From: Thamnidium elegans
Lineage: Eukaryota; Mucoromycota; Mucoromycetes; Mucorales; Mucoraceae
Assembly: GCA_025201345.1 (NCBI GenBank)
Contig: JAIXMG010000017.1
Location: 1 to 64,000, forward strand
DNA: 64,000 nucleotides
Direction: 5' to 3'
A program made the position numbers and the translations under genes. The number at the start of each line of letters is the position of its first letter. Position 1 is the first letter of the stretch. Below the pieces are notes generated by a model that saw nothing but the letters and a program-made list of their open reading frames with translations, made no database searches and was not told where the DNA came from. Shown here one piece after another: positions 9,678-20,072 of this stretch.

Positions 9678-10408
9678 AATCATGTTACGATTACGGTACT
9701 TGTTTGTAGAATGGTTAGTTGTTTGAAACTGATTGTTCCTTTGAATACGCTGCTCCGAGGCTTGTTAAACAGAGTATTTAAGTATTAGTAGTGATAAGTT
9801 GTACAATAGATATCCAATTCCTTCTATTATATTTCCAATTCAATTCGTTCTTCAAAACTCAGAATATCAAGTTATACAAATTAAAATTACTAAAGAAAAG
9901 CTTATTTTATTAAAATTATACTTCTAAAAACTATATCTAAAATTATTGTAGTGTATGACGTCTCCAAAAACGTGATAATCACGTGTTGTAACATTTCAGT
10001 CTCAGCTTATGATCTTCATCTGATGTTCTATACCACGTATCAATCATGTTACGATTACGGTACTTGTTTGTAGAATGGTTAGTTGTTTGAAACTGATTGT
10101 TCCTTTGAATACGCTGCTCCGAGACTTGTTAAACAGAGTATTTAAGTATTAGTAGTGATAAGTTGTACAATAGATATCCAATTCCTTCTATTATATTTCC
10201 AATTCAATTCGTTCTTCAAAACTCAGAATATCAAGTTATACAAATTAAAATTACTAAAGAAAAGCTTGTTTTATTAAAATTATACTTCTAAAAACTATAT
10301 CTAAAATTATTGTAGTGTATGAAGTCTCCAAAACGTGATAATCACGTGTTGTAACATTTCAGTCTCAGCTTATGATCTTCATTCGATTTTCTATACCACG
10401 TATCAATC
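9678..10408 (+). repeat. 364-bp tandem direct duplication
   Basis: Unit 1 (about 9678-10041) and unit 2 (about 10042-10408) are head-to-tail copies that differ by a few substitutions and one or two single-base indels. Each unit begins near AATCATGTTACGATTACGG and ends near CCACGTATC. Each contains the perfect short inverted repeat ACGTGATAATCACGT. The second copy ends a few bases before tRNA-Asp. If cut as TGTTACG..ATCA each unit has TG..CA ends, so tandem LTRs are an alternative reading. Confidence 0.9.
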
Positions 10409-10415
10409 ATGAGCG

Positions 10416-10487
10416 TCTTCGATAGTATAGTGGTGAGTATCCCCGCCTGTCACGCGGGAGACCTGGGTTCAATTCCCAGTCGGAGAG
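10416..10487 (+). tRNA. tRNA-Asp (GUC)
   Basis: The acceptor strand TCTTCGA pairs with TCGGAGA (one G-T pair). The A box is TAGTATAGTGG, the anticodon stem CCCGC/GCGGG encloses loop CTGTCAC with anticodon GTC, and the T arm is CTGGG/CCCAG with loop TTCAATT. The unpaired base at 10487 is G, the usual discriminator for Asp. There is no intron. A T-rich terminator (ttttattaatttttt) follows. Confidence 0.96.
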
Positions 10488-10875
10488 CTTTTATTAATTT
10501 TTTGTTTGATGTAGTGTATGTAGACTTGTTTCCTTTTGTTAGAATTTGGGATGTGGTAGATAAATAAAATAAAAGGTAATAGGTAATAGTAAGTTTAAGT
10601 GAGCATCAGTTCCTGTTTTATAAGTAGAACGACTTAGGTGAATAAAGAAAATAGACGGTTTTGGTAAAAAAAAAAAGTACAATGGAAAGTAAGATCCAAG
10701 GGAATTCAGGAACAAAATAAAATATAAAGCAAAGATAAAATAAAAGAGCTTGATTTTAAAGGCCTTTTATAAAATAAGGGAAGTATAAGATAAAGTTGTT
10801 TACAAAATGTGAATTGATTTTTATTAGAGTATGATTTTTTGATGGTTATTTATACTATTTTAGATTATTACGAAA
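10488..10875. other. Intergenic DNA between tRNA-Asp and solo LTR B
   Basis: About 390 bp of A-rich sequence with no gene seen. Confidence 0.4.
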
Positions 10876-10880
10876 AAGGT

Positions 10881-11229
10881 TGTGGTAAAATCACACATAA
10901 AATAGAATATATAATAATCGATGAACCATCGATTATAAAACATAACAAACGTTAGGTATCAAAATGAACCTTATATATAAAAAAAGCACAAGACCTAGAA
11001 ACCAAGATCCTCAGGCTATAAAAATCACTAGATCAAATCTACGTGTAACGATCAATCACAATAGTGTAACCACTATTGCAAAAGACTATAAATAAGAAAT
11101 CATAGTTAGCAATCCCTTTTACCGGGATTGATTTTACAATTAAAATAAGAAATAAACGTTATTAGACATTTAATCTTATTCACCTGTTTTTATTAATTTT
11201 TCTGTGTTAAATCAAAGTATTTCTCCACA
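10881..11229 (+). mobile_element. Solo LTR B (349 bp) with AAGGT target duplication
   Basis: Starts TGTGGTAAAATC and ends TTTCTCCACA, flanked by perfect AAGGT duplications (10876-10880 and 11230-11234). It is the longer relative of the LTR at 3252-3483 and has the same TATAAATAAG motif. No internal region remains, so it probably arose by LTR-LTR recombination. It lies about 0.4 kb downstream of tRNA-Asp. Confidence 0.92.
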
Positions 11230-11234
11230 AAGGT

Positions 11235-11458
11235 ATTATTTTAAGTTAAAGTTTAAAAAGACAATTTGTTGTATCTACGTAATATATGTAACAATATCGA
11301 ATTAGACATAGATTATACAAGTACTCATATTCTCATATAGTCACTTACATAATCTATATACAATTAGACCATTTCTACTTATATTACTCGTATACCTCTT
11401 AGCGTTCTATCGATTGAATATAAATTTATTAAATACTGTTAATACTAATTGGATAACT
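11235..11458. repeat. Diverged outer flank of the large inverted repeat (left)
   Basis: The complement of this stretch is recognisably similar to about 12830-13030, for example TATGTAAGTGAC followed by ATATGAG, but far more diverged than the inner arms. No gene seen. Confidence 0.45.
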
Positions 11459-11808
11459 AAGATAACTAGTTTACATAAATAATTGTCACATTATTTATAA
11501 TCGACGAGCCTCTACCTTATGTCTTTTGTTAAAGAAGCCAATTATAATACGCATCGCTGCTATTGTAATTGACTTTCTAAAGAATCTATTTATCTTTCCA
11601 AATTGCTTATTCATTAACGTCTTGTTGAAACTTGGACAGTTTCACATTAATGATAAGCGCTTATTCAACCCATAATATGTATATAAGGCACACACTTTTT
11701 CATTAATAAAAACAACAATCTATTCTTAGTCTGATAATTATCTAGTTATTTTACTTTTTTGTTTTATTTTTTTGATATAACTTTTATTTTATAACCGTTA
11801 ATATCACA
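11459..11808 (+). repeat. 350-bp inverted repeat, left arm
   Basis: This arm is nearly the exact reverse complement of 12480-12829, with the same length and only about one substitution noticed by eye (near 11797). It includes AAGCGCTTATCATTAATG-type sequence on the minus strand and ends ATATCACA. Confidence 0.9.
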
Positions 11809-12479
11809 ACAAGTATTGTTTTCATTCAGTTTATTATCACATCACTTTTTAATAGTCTCTTTTATTTTTCTTCTGTTACACATTTTCATTACTTTTCATT
11901 CCAGATTCAAAATTACCTTTTTACTTTTAGTTTAATTATCTTTTCAGATTATTAGGTACTTTCTATTCCAAATCTCAGTTTCTGTTACACTTTCTAGTCT
12001 CTTAACCTTTATTATCTCTTATCCATCATATTACTACACTATTATTCAAAGTTTATCCTTCATCTAACATCAAATATGTTACTCTATCTACTTTGTTGTA
12101 TTTGTGACATATATACATATAAAATACATATAAATTAAAGAAATAGCTAATACTGCATTAAAAACCTAACTAATAAAAATCTCCTTAATAATATCCTGAA
12201 ACAAAGGAGTTTAACTATATTAAAATGCTGCGTAACTGGAATCAAAATCAATGATCTGTAGATCAAAAAATAAAATAAAAAGATTGAATAATAAAAAAGA
12301 AGCTCAATCATATTAACAAATAGATAGAATAATTCATTAATCTTGAATTTAATATAAGTCTAGCTAACTTATATTAAATAAAGAATGACCATAATTAGCA
12401 TAAAACAATTTTATTCATTTGATAATATAACATTAACATCATATGCCCCAAAAGTCTAAAAATGATAACATTGAGATAG
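11809..12479. other. 671-bp spacer between inverted-repeat arms
   Basis: Pyrimidine-rich in its first half (about 11830-12110). The second half (12300-12479) is diverged from, but clearly related to, about 13655-13870 in direct orientation. No coding frame recognised. Confidence 0.5.
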
Positions 12480-12829
12480 TGTGATATTAATGGTTATAAA
12501 ATAAAAGTTATATCAAAAAAATAAAACAAAAAAGTAAAATAACTAGATAATTATCAGACTAAGAATAGATTGTTGTTTTTATTAATGAAAAAGTGTGTGC
12601 CTTATATACATATTATGGGTTGAATAAGCGCTTATCATTAATGTGAAACTGTCCAAGTTTCAACAAGACGTTAATGAATAAGCAATTTGGAAAGATAAAT
12701 AGATTCTTTAGAAAGTCAATTACAATAGCAGCGATGCGTATTATAATTGGCTTCTTTAACAAAAGACATAAGGTAGAGGCTCGTCGATTATAAATAATGT
12801 GACAATTATTTATGTAAACTAGTTATCTT
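12480..12829 (-). repeat. 350-bp inverted repeat, right arm
   Basis: Partner of 11459-11808. It starts TGTGATATTAATGG. Similarity continues at a lower level to about 13030. No perfect target duplication was found around the 1371-bp arm-spacer-arm unit. Confidence 0.9.
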
Positions 12830-13461
12830 CTGTTTGTCAAGAGTTTAAGCAGTCTTCTAGTTTTATGATCAAAGCAATAGAACAATAGAATATATCTGAG
12901 ATTAATTTGTAGATAAATACTGTGATTTGTGTATAGCTTATGTAAGTGACATATGAGGATATGACTTGTATAAGTATATATAAATTAGTATTATTGAAAT
13001 ATAATGCGTAGATATAACACACTTTCAATTTATTGAACTTATAAAATAATATCTTTTATTTTATGCCTTACTTTCTATCTATGTTACAAATAAGTACCAC
13101 TACATTTGTAACAATAGTGTGATAAAGCGTAAGAGGAGTATAATTGTTACGTTCGGTTTAATATAGAGTTTATTAATTAGAGGGAAATAAAGACAGAGAA
13201 GTATAGTTTAAAGAATAAATTATACTTGGTTAAAATATAAAAGTAGGTAACGAACCAGAAGTTGAAGAAAAGAAAAATAATACAGATAGAAAAAATAAGA
13301 TACAATGAATTCAATCAAAAGTTCAAGGGATCAATCAAAGTAAAATAATAGAATAAAAGGTTGTTTGTTATAATAAAGTTGATAAGTAGATTTTTAATCA
13401 GTTGAAAGATAAGTTTTTATTTAGTTATAGAAATTCAGGTTTTTATAGACCTTGTAGTTCC
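12830..13461. other. Outer inverted-repeat flank and A-rich DNA
   Basis: The first 200 bp mirror 11250-11458 imperfectly. The rest is purine-rich on the plus strand and contains a TGTTACG motif at 13145. On the minus strand it looks like a pyrimidine-rich retroelement leader, with no open frame. Confidence 0.35.
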
Positions 13462-13484
13462 CTTAATTGAGCACCAATTGTAAT
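13462..13484 (-). mobile_element. Possible LTR end plus primer-binding site (minus strand)
   Basis: On the minus strand an LTR-like end ATTACA is followed after two bases by TGGTGCTC (13476-13469), complementary to a tRNA 3' end with CCA. This is the usual layout of an LTR-retrotransposon primer-binding site. The LTR itself would lie at higher coordinates, but its far end was not found, so this is tentative. Confidence 0.3.
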
Positions 13485-13654
13485 AATAGTATTATAAGCA
13501 AAAAGTTTATAGCAAAAGAAAGAAAATAATATAATGTACAATGGTTAATATATGTATTCGACATTAATCTTTTTATATAAAGGTTATAAATAAAAATTAA
13601 AGTGATTTATTAAGGCAAACTTATACTAAATAAGCTCGACAATATATATTTGTA

Positions 13655-13870
13655 TATATGCTTGATCACATCACAATCATGCTAACAAATAAAAAAAAAT
13701 GATTCATTGACCATGGATTTGATTTAAGATTTGCTACCTTAGAAGGGATAAAGAACAAACATGATCAGCATAGAACAAGTTTATTCGTTTGATAACACAA
13801 TATATATATCATATGCCCTTAAAACAAAAACGGTAACATTGATATAAATTATATCTCAACTGTCAAACAG
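13655..13870 (+). repeat. Diverged copy of the 12300-12480 segment
   Basis: Shared blocks include AATCAT(A/G)(C/T)TAACAAATA, AGCAT(A)(A/G)AACAA and TCATATGCCC in the same order. It probably represents an old duplicated mobile-element segment. Confidence 0.5.
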
Positions 13871-13888
13871 ATAATATTCAATAAGGTT

Positions 13889-14200
13889 TTATTTCAAGCG
13901 TAGCACATCTATTTTTAAAGTAATTGGTTCTCTCGCTTGTAAGAAATTAGGCATATTTATATCTTTATCCAATGTTATTACTGAGAGTTTAAGTGAGGAT
14001 CTATAGCCTTGATACTTTACAGATACCATGATGGGTAGATTACCATTTTCCATTCTACTTTTTTTAAAGTAAATAATACGATTATAAATAGTTTCATAGG
14101 CTGTATTAAATAAATCAAACTGTTCATACTTTAAACTTTTAGACTTTTTCAGTTTTTGGATACCCATTACCGATATTAATTTTTCTGGGACATGAATCAT
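13889..14200 (-). CDS. Hypothetical protein, 103 codons
   Basis: Open frame from ATG 14200 (MIHVPEKLISVMG) to a stop at 13889. Composition is protein-like, with alternating basic helices and beta-type stretches; no signal peptide or membrane segment. No domain recognised. It lies just downstream of another candidate minus-strand coding fragment (14255-14670) and could be a 3' exon of that gene, but I found no junction that keeps frame. Confidence 0.4.
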   Translation of the reverse strand: MIHVPEKLISVMGIQKLKKSKSLKYEQFDLFNTAYETIYNRIIYFKKSRMENGNLPIMVSVKYQGYRSSLKLSVITLDKDINMPNFLQAREPITLKIDVLRLK

Positions 14201-14254
14201 GATCCGTTATAAAGTATTTTATTTGATTGTGTATTATTTATTAACACCATCTTT

Positions 14255-14670
14255 TTTTACAAAAGAGAAAAAGCAATATCATTTTTAGTCATATAACTTT
14301 CTGTATCTACGCTTTGACTTGCATAAAATTTTACTGTTCCAACAGGAGTATACCGTATAGAAAATGAATAATCATAGCTGGTCATTAAAAAGCTGCTTTT
14401 AATATATCTTTGTAATTTATAGTACTCCCAAAAATCTGTATTAGTGTCATTATAGTTTTGCCCTGTTTATAATAAAAAAAAAAAAAAAAAAAAAAAAAAC
14501 CTCATTCACTACATGTTATATTAATGAATATACTTGTTTAGAAGCTCGCTAAATATGATATAATCTAATGAATCGAAACCTGGTATTCTTTTGTATATCT
14601 GACAAATACTTTGATAAGTATATTTACTTGTAGTTATTTTGTAAAATAATCTTTTGATAATAACATTCAT
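14255..14670 (-). pseudogene. Candidate two-exon gene with unresolved frame
   Basis: On the minus strand an ATG at 14670 opens a 49-codon frame (MNVIIKRLFYK..) with a GTATAT donor near 14536. Then comes a T-rich intron containing a run of about 26 T. After the acceptor TATAAACAG there is a 70-codon open stretch (QNYNDTNTDFWEYYKL..SLL) ending at a TAA near 14257. Both blocks look coding, but the obvious junction joins them out of frame by one base. Either the gene is broken, the base calls around the homopolymer are off, or the exon model is wrong. Function unknown. Confidence 0.3.
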
Positions 14671-14894
14671 TGTATTTATTTTTTTAAAAAAAGTCAATGT
14701 ATGTACTAAAAGAAAAAAAAAAGCAGCACTATGATTTAATTATAAGCAATAATAAATAAATAAAAGGTATCATTAAAATATTGCTGGGGTTCCTATAAAA
14801 TATTCAGTTAAAAAAAAAAAAAAAAAAAAAGGCTTGAATTTATATTTCGCAAGTAAAGATATATATAAAAGTTTCGATTAAAACACATCTTTTT

Positions 14895-17792
14895 TTAATT
14901 CTTGGTACTCTTCTTATTTTTTCTATTAAGATTACGAGAGGGTTTCGTATCGGCTTGTGGTGTAGAGGAGCCATCCTCATTATCAACCGGCGTCATTACG
15001 ATTTCTTGTTCTTTAACAATATTTTCATCATCATTACTACTATTACTGCTACTATCTTTTGCTGCATCCTGTTGTGTTGTAATCTTTAAACCTCTCACTT
15101 TTTGTTCTGCTTTATTGCTATCAGAAATTTCATTTACTACTTGTTGATCATTTAAAATGATATCGGGGGTAGCAACACCACTTGTCATTTGACTCGAATC
15201 ATGATGATCATCCAACTGCTTTTGCCACATTTCATAATAGACACCATCGTTCTTATGAGCCAAAGCGTTCATAATCAATTCATCATGACTTCCCATTTCT
15301 GCTACTTTTCCATCCTTAATAACCAAAATTAAATCTGCATTGACAATGGTAGAGAGACGGTGTGCAATTACTAAGGTTGTACGATCTTTGGTCATATCAG
15401 CAAGAGCTTCTTGAATATGACGTTCAGTAGTTGTATCTAATGCACTGGTAGCTTCATCCAATAAAATAATAGGTGGGTTTTTTAAGATGGTTCTGGCAAT
15501 TGCAACACGTTGTTTTTCACCGCCACTTAAACGTAATCCACGTTCACCAACTTTGGTATTGTATCCATCAGGGAAACTTAAGATCTTGTCATGGATTTGA
15601 GCTGCTTTAGCTGCTCTGTAGACATCTTCATCAGAGGCGTCGACATCACCGTACCTAATATTATATAAGATGGTATCGTTGAATAAAACTGTATCTTGAG
15701 GTACAACACCAATTGCTTTTCTTAACGAAGCTTGCGTTACTCTCGAGATATCTTGTCCATCAATCAAGATATGACCTGAATCAGGATCATAAAATCTAAA
15801 CAGTAATCGTAAGATTGTAGATTTACCACCGCCAGAGGGACCTACAAGAGCAACTGTAGCACCCTTTGGAATTGTAAATGAAATATTATTTAAAGCAGTT
15901 TGTCTATTATCGTAAGAGAAAGAAACATGATCGAACTGAACATGTCCTTTTGTTACTTGTAATTCCTTGGCATCTTCAATATCTTTGACACTTTCTTCCA
16001 CTTCAAATAAATCAAACATCTTTTCCATATCAATAAAGTTTTGTTGGATCATACGGTAATAAGTACCGAAGAAATGAAGAGGTGTGTAGAGTTGCATCAT
16101 GTATACATTAAATGAGACAAAGTCACCAGCTGTTAATGTACCTCTCGAAACTTCAAATGCAAATAATAATGAGCCTGCTAATAGACCACCTGTAATTACA
16201 GCATTTTGTGCAAGGTTAAGTACATTTAATGAAACAGAATTAACGTAATCCGCTTTTTGGTATTCGATAATGGCATTATCGTATCGATTGACTTCAAATG
16301 ATTCTGCGTTGTAATATTTTACGGTTTCAAAATTTAATAAGGAATCAACTGCTTTGGTTCTAGCAAAATTATCCAGTTCGTTCATCTTGCGTCTAAATGA
16401 ATTTCTCCATTCAGTTAGTGTAATTGTAGTGTAAAGATAAAGTGACATAGTGACAAATACAATTAAACCAAACGGAAACGAAAATCGAACTGAGAACACA
16501 ACGACAGCAATCAAGATATTGGCTAACGCAGGGAAGATTTGAAATACAATTTGCGATAACAGTTGAACAATACTGTTAGTACCTCGGTCGACAATACGAA
16601 GTACTTCACCTGTCTTTCGATTGATATGGTAATGTAATGATAAACTATGCAAATGAGCAAATAATTTAACAGAAACTTCACGTGTAGTATATTGTCCAAT
16701 GGGAATCCAAAGCCAATTTTGAATTGCTTGAATTAATCCGGAACCACCTTGTAAGAACTTGAACCCAACATAGGCTAATACTGCTGCCCAAGCAAATGTC
16801 TCTGGTTCTCTATTAAATTGATCAACAACTTTACCAATTTGAAGTGGTGTAAACACATTAATAGCTAAACCAGTCAACATTAATAAAAAGCACACCAATA
16901 CTAATTGCTGCAAGTATCTGTCGTTGTGTGGCCAGATGTAAGGCATAACTTTTTTCAATTTATTGAAGAAGTCGCTGAATCCACTTTTACCATCATCGTT
17001 GTCTTTTGAAGTAGTAGCGATGGGTTCGTTTGAAGTTGTTGCGGCACCGTAATTGGAAGTTGATGATAATAAAGGAGATGTTTCGGAGGTTACAGTAGTA
17101 CGTTTTGTAGATACCATTTGGATAAGAGAAAGTATAAACGTAGCTAATTCAAGTATGTATCTTGAAAAGAAGATACCTAATAAAATATTATCATAGATGG
17201 TAAACACAGAACCTATATTTTTATATATATATATATATATATATAATTAGTAATGATACAAAACATTTTTTTTTTTTTTTTTTTTACCTGGTCTGGGGTT
17301 ATAAATACTAGCCATCCACAACCACGCAACCATACTTTCTGCTACAACAGCTAAAGCAAAGAAGCAATATTGAACCCAATACCACTGTGAGAACTTGTGT
17401 GATTCATCTATCAAACAAGCAAGCGAGACTACCCAAGCTAACCAAGAGACAGCAACATAATAAACCAAGATAACAGATAAACTACCTTCTTCTAAAAGAA
17501 CTTGAGCAACAATAATGACAGTATCAATCAAGAAACTAACTGTAACCAAACAAGATAAAAAGATGACTAAACGAGATAGAGCAGAGAGTCTTCTATCTGG
17601 GTTTACTAAACGACTAGAGATATCTTGCCAAATAACTTGTTTGGTTTTCAAGTAACGAAATAAACCAGCACATGTTATAAAGGTAAAAAGTAAAGTCGGT
17701 GTGAAAAATAAAGGTGTGGCAAATTTAAAGACTCCACTTGAATAAAAAGGTGGATAAGGGTAAAATACCCCATCCTCTGGTAGTGACGACAT
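14895..17792 (-). CDS. HMT1: ABC half transporter, HMT1/ABCB6-like
   Basis: Two exons (17792-17288 and 17212-14895) encode 940 residues. Exon 1 gives an extra N-terminal membrane domain of about five helices, the feature that separates HMT1/ABCB6 proteins from mitochondrial Atm1. Exon 2 carries a six-helix ABC membrane domain and one nucleotide-binding domain with Walker A GPSGGGKST, signature LSGGEKQR, Walker B IILLDEATSALD and the AHRLST switch histidine. The long acidic/Ser-rich tail is unusual. By family it exports conjugated metals, phytochelatin/glutathione adducts or porphyrins, typically across the vacuolar or endosomal membrane as a homodimer. The intron holds an A run and TA repeats and splits a Gly codon. 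Divergent from URM1, 230 bp away. Confidence 0.9.
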
Positions 17793-18022
17793 TAACCTTT
17801 CTTTTAAAGAAAAAAGTGGTTCAAGAGTAATGTAAGTTTTTATGTGTAAAAGAAAAGAAAAAGAAAAAAAAAAGTTTCAAATAAAAACCTTGTTGTAAAT
17901 TGTACAAGAATAGTAAAAAGTCACGTTGTTCAATACGAAAAAAAGAGGAGGTTAAACCTAGTCACAGAGCAATTTTTTTCTTTCTTCTTCTTTTCTCTTT
18001 AGCAATTAAACCTTTTGTAGTA

Positions 18023-18458
18023 ATGTCAGAATTAACTATTAATGTTGAGTTCAGGTTAGTCCTTTTTAAAAGAAAAGAAACAATATTATATATACTAACA
18101 TACTTTATAAAAGTGGAGGTATGGAACTCTTGTTTCAAAACGTAAGCAAGCACACACTTAAATTCCCTTCCAAAAACGAAAACGGTAACCCTTCCACTCT
18201 TCAAGACTTGATTTTTTATATTCGTGATACCATGATGACTGAAAAGAAGGATTTATTTGTTGAAAAGGACACAGTGTAAAAAAAAGCAAATTTTTACTTG
18301 TAAATTATATAAACGATTTCTAACTTTTTTTTTTATTTAGCCGTCCTGGTATTTTAGTTTTAATCAATAATACAGATTGGGAATTATGCGATGAATTAGA
18401 ATACGAGTTGGAAGATAAAGATGAAATTGTCTTTATTTCTACTTTGCATGGTGGATAA
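18023..18458 (+). CDS. URM1: Ubiquitin-related modifier 1
   Basis: Three exons (18023-18054, 18114-18275, 18341-18458) encode 103 residues, the normal Urm1 length. The protein starts [10 protein letters not shown], has the beta-grasp core with SGGMELLF and [15 protein letters not shown], and ends exactly at the Gly-Gly tail (STLHGG-stop) needed for thiocarboxylation. Urm1 is the sulphur carrier for thiolation of the wobble uridine (mcm5s2U) in tRNAs and a protein modifier, activated by Uba4. Both introns keep phase. The 5' intron begins after only ten complete codons. Confidence 0.97.
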
Positions 18459-18666
18459 AATACATAGAATAAAACTATAATTTTAAAAACCCCGCCAAAA
18501 AGCAATATTTATACAAACCTTCGTCCCCAGTCTTCGGCCGACTTGTGTATTCATTAACTGTAGGATATTGTGTTTCATGCACTATCTCAATATATAGACA
18601 TCTTTCTTCTTAAATTTAATAAAAAATAAAAAAAGTATTTTCCCTCAATTTTTAGCGATTAAGAAG

Positions 18667-19189
18667 ATGTCGTCTCATAAACGAAAAAGGTAAAGGTTTT
18701 ACTATAGCGAGAGTGGACCAATTAACTGTCCACTAGAGACCAGTAGTTGGCAAAGAGAAATTAATGAAAGAAATATTCAAAAGTGTATCGAAGAAGGTGG
18801 CGACATAGAAGTTTTAAAGAGGGATTGTGCATTTATGAATCAGTTAGAAAGCTGTGTATCAATATCACTCCATTGACTATATCAACAACCCATTGAAGGA
18901 AATAAAACTAAAACTGTTTTTCTTGATGAAATAATACTTTAGATCGCACGTTGATATAAAGATCTTTGCAAGGAAAGGAGCGAGTTTTTACTAGAAAATA
19001 AACTTTAAACAATCTGTACAAAATGTATACGATACTACGAAGTTTGATCAATAATTTACTTTTAAACAGCCTATTGAATTCATAACAACTATTGAAGATT
19101 CCCAAATATCACAAACAATGCAAAGAACAATTTGGAGGATTTACATTTAATCCTGATGGTGTCATGATTGATAGTTATAACAATAAATA
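18667..19189 (+). pseudogene. Decayed protein-coding gene
   Basis: ATG 18667 opens MSSHKRKR but meets TAA at codon 9. The same frame then reads a convincing protein stretch (PINCPLETSSWQREINERN.. to about 18875), then TGA, another coding-like stretch, and further stops. A separate frame near 19115-19189 gives a plausible C terminus (CKEQFGGFTFNPDGVMIDSY..) ending at TAA. At least five stops interrupt it. A splice-only explanation would need an 18-base intron (18690-18707). I recognise no family; a pseudogene is the simplest reading. Confidence 0.5.
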
Positions 19190-19288
19190 AAAAATAAATT
19201 TTCCTCGGGATATTATTGATATAATATTAGGATCATTTTCTCTTTTTTTTTCTTTTTTTTTTTCTCTCTTTTTTAACTGTAATAATAA

Positions 19289-19877
19289 ATGATGAATACT
19301 GCTGTAACACACTCTTGCAGCACAAATAACTTTAAAAGATTTCACTCTAAAGATTTGGGTATACCACCAACACATACGAATCATGTTCACTTATCTTCTA
19401 TCGAGAAACCAACCTTAAAAGCCAAATCAATTAAAATTGCACCTATGAAAGAAATAGAAAAAGTACTTGTATAACTAAAAAGAAAATAATAATATAATAA
19501 TTAACGTTTTTTCGAGTTAGATGATCACAGACCTTAAAAAGGAAAATTTTGATTTAAAATTAAGATTATATTATTTAGAGGATATGATGACAAAAGAAGT
19601 ATATCAAGAGGTACACACACACACACACTTTTATTTTATTTTATTTACAAAATCTAATTGTTTTTTTTAGAAGCGGGCCAATTTAGAACACAAGTCTATA
19701 GGAACTCAAACCAACAATAAACCATTTGAATCAACGCCTGAGGCATTTGGTTTAGCCTCTTGCTTTAATAAAAGCAGCCAATACAGTATAAAAAATCATA
19801 GCATATCATTGGTTGTTACCGCTCTAGAAAATATTACAATTGATGGTAACTTAAACCGAGATTTAACTTGCTCGTAA
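19289..19877 (+). CDS. Small CM1 (Cnn_1N) domain protein
   Basis: Three exons (19289-19468, 19521-19610, 19671-19877) encode 158 residues. Around residues 53-85 the sequence MKEIEKVLMITDLKKENFDL, continuing KLRLYYLED, matches the centrosomin motif 1 helix (Cnn_1N). That motif in Cnn, CDK5RAP2, Mto1 and Spc110 binds and activates gamma-tubulin complexes. The rest is low-complexity and lacks the long coiled coils of those proteins, so this one is unusually short. The CM1 region is built across the first intron and ends near the second. Intron 2 starts GTACACAC and continues as a CA microsatellite. A role at microtubule-organising centres is inference. Confidence 0.75.
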
Positions 19878-20072
19878 ACAAAATACCCTAATAAAAAATT
19901 CACCTTGACAATAAATTTCGTTCCTGGTTAACGCTTAAAATTAACGTGTTCCTAAGTGACCATTTCGGATATATAATTATCCTTAAAATGTAATTAATAA
20001 AAGAGAGTTGTCCCTCTGGGACACCTTTTTTTTTTTTTTTTGTTATTGTTAGATAAATCCCTTTTATTTGTC

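Noticed and set aside
3252..11229. The two LTRs as ends of one intact retrotransposon
   Set aside because: Each has its own perfect and different target duplication (GTCTG and AAGGT), and no pol genes lie between them in the right orientation.
11459..12829. Inverted arms as a simple transposon with target duplications
   Set aside because: No matching flanking duplication, and similarity continues beyond the arms.
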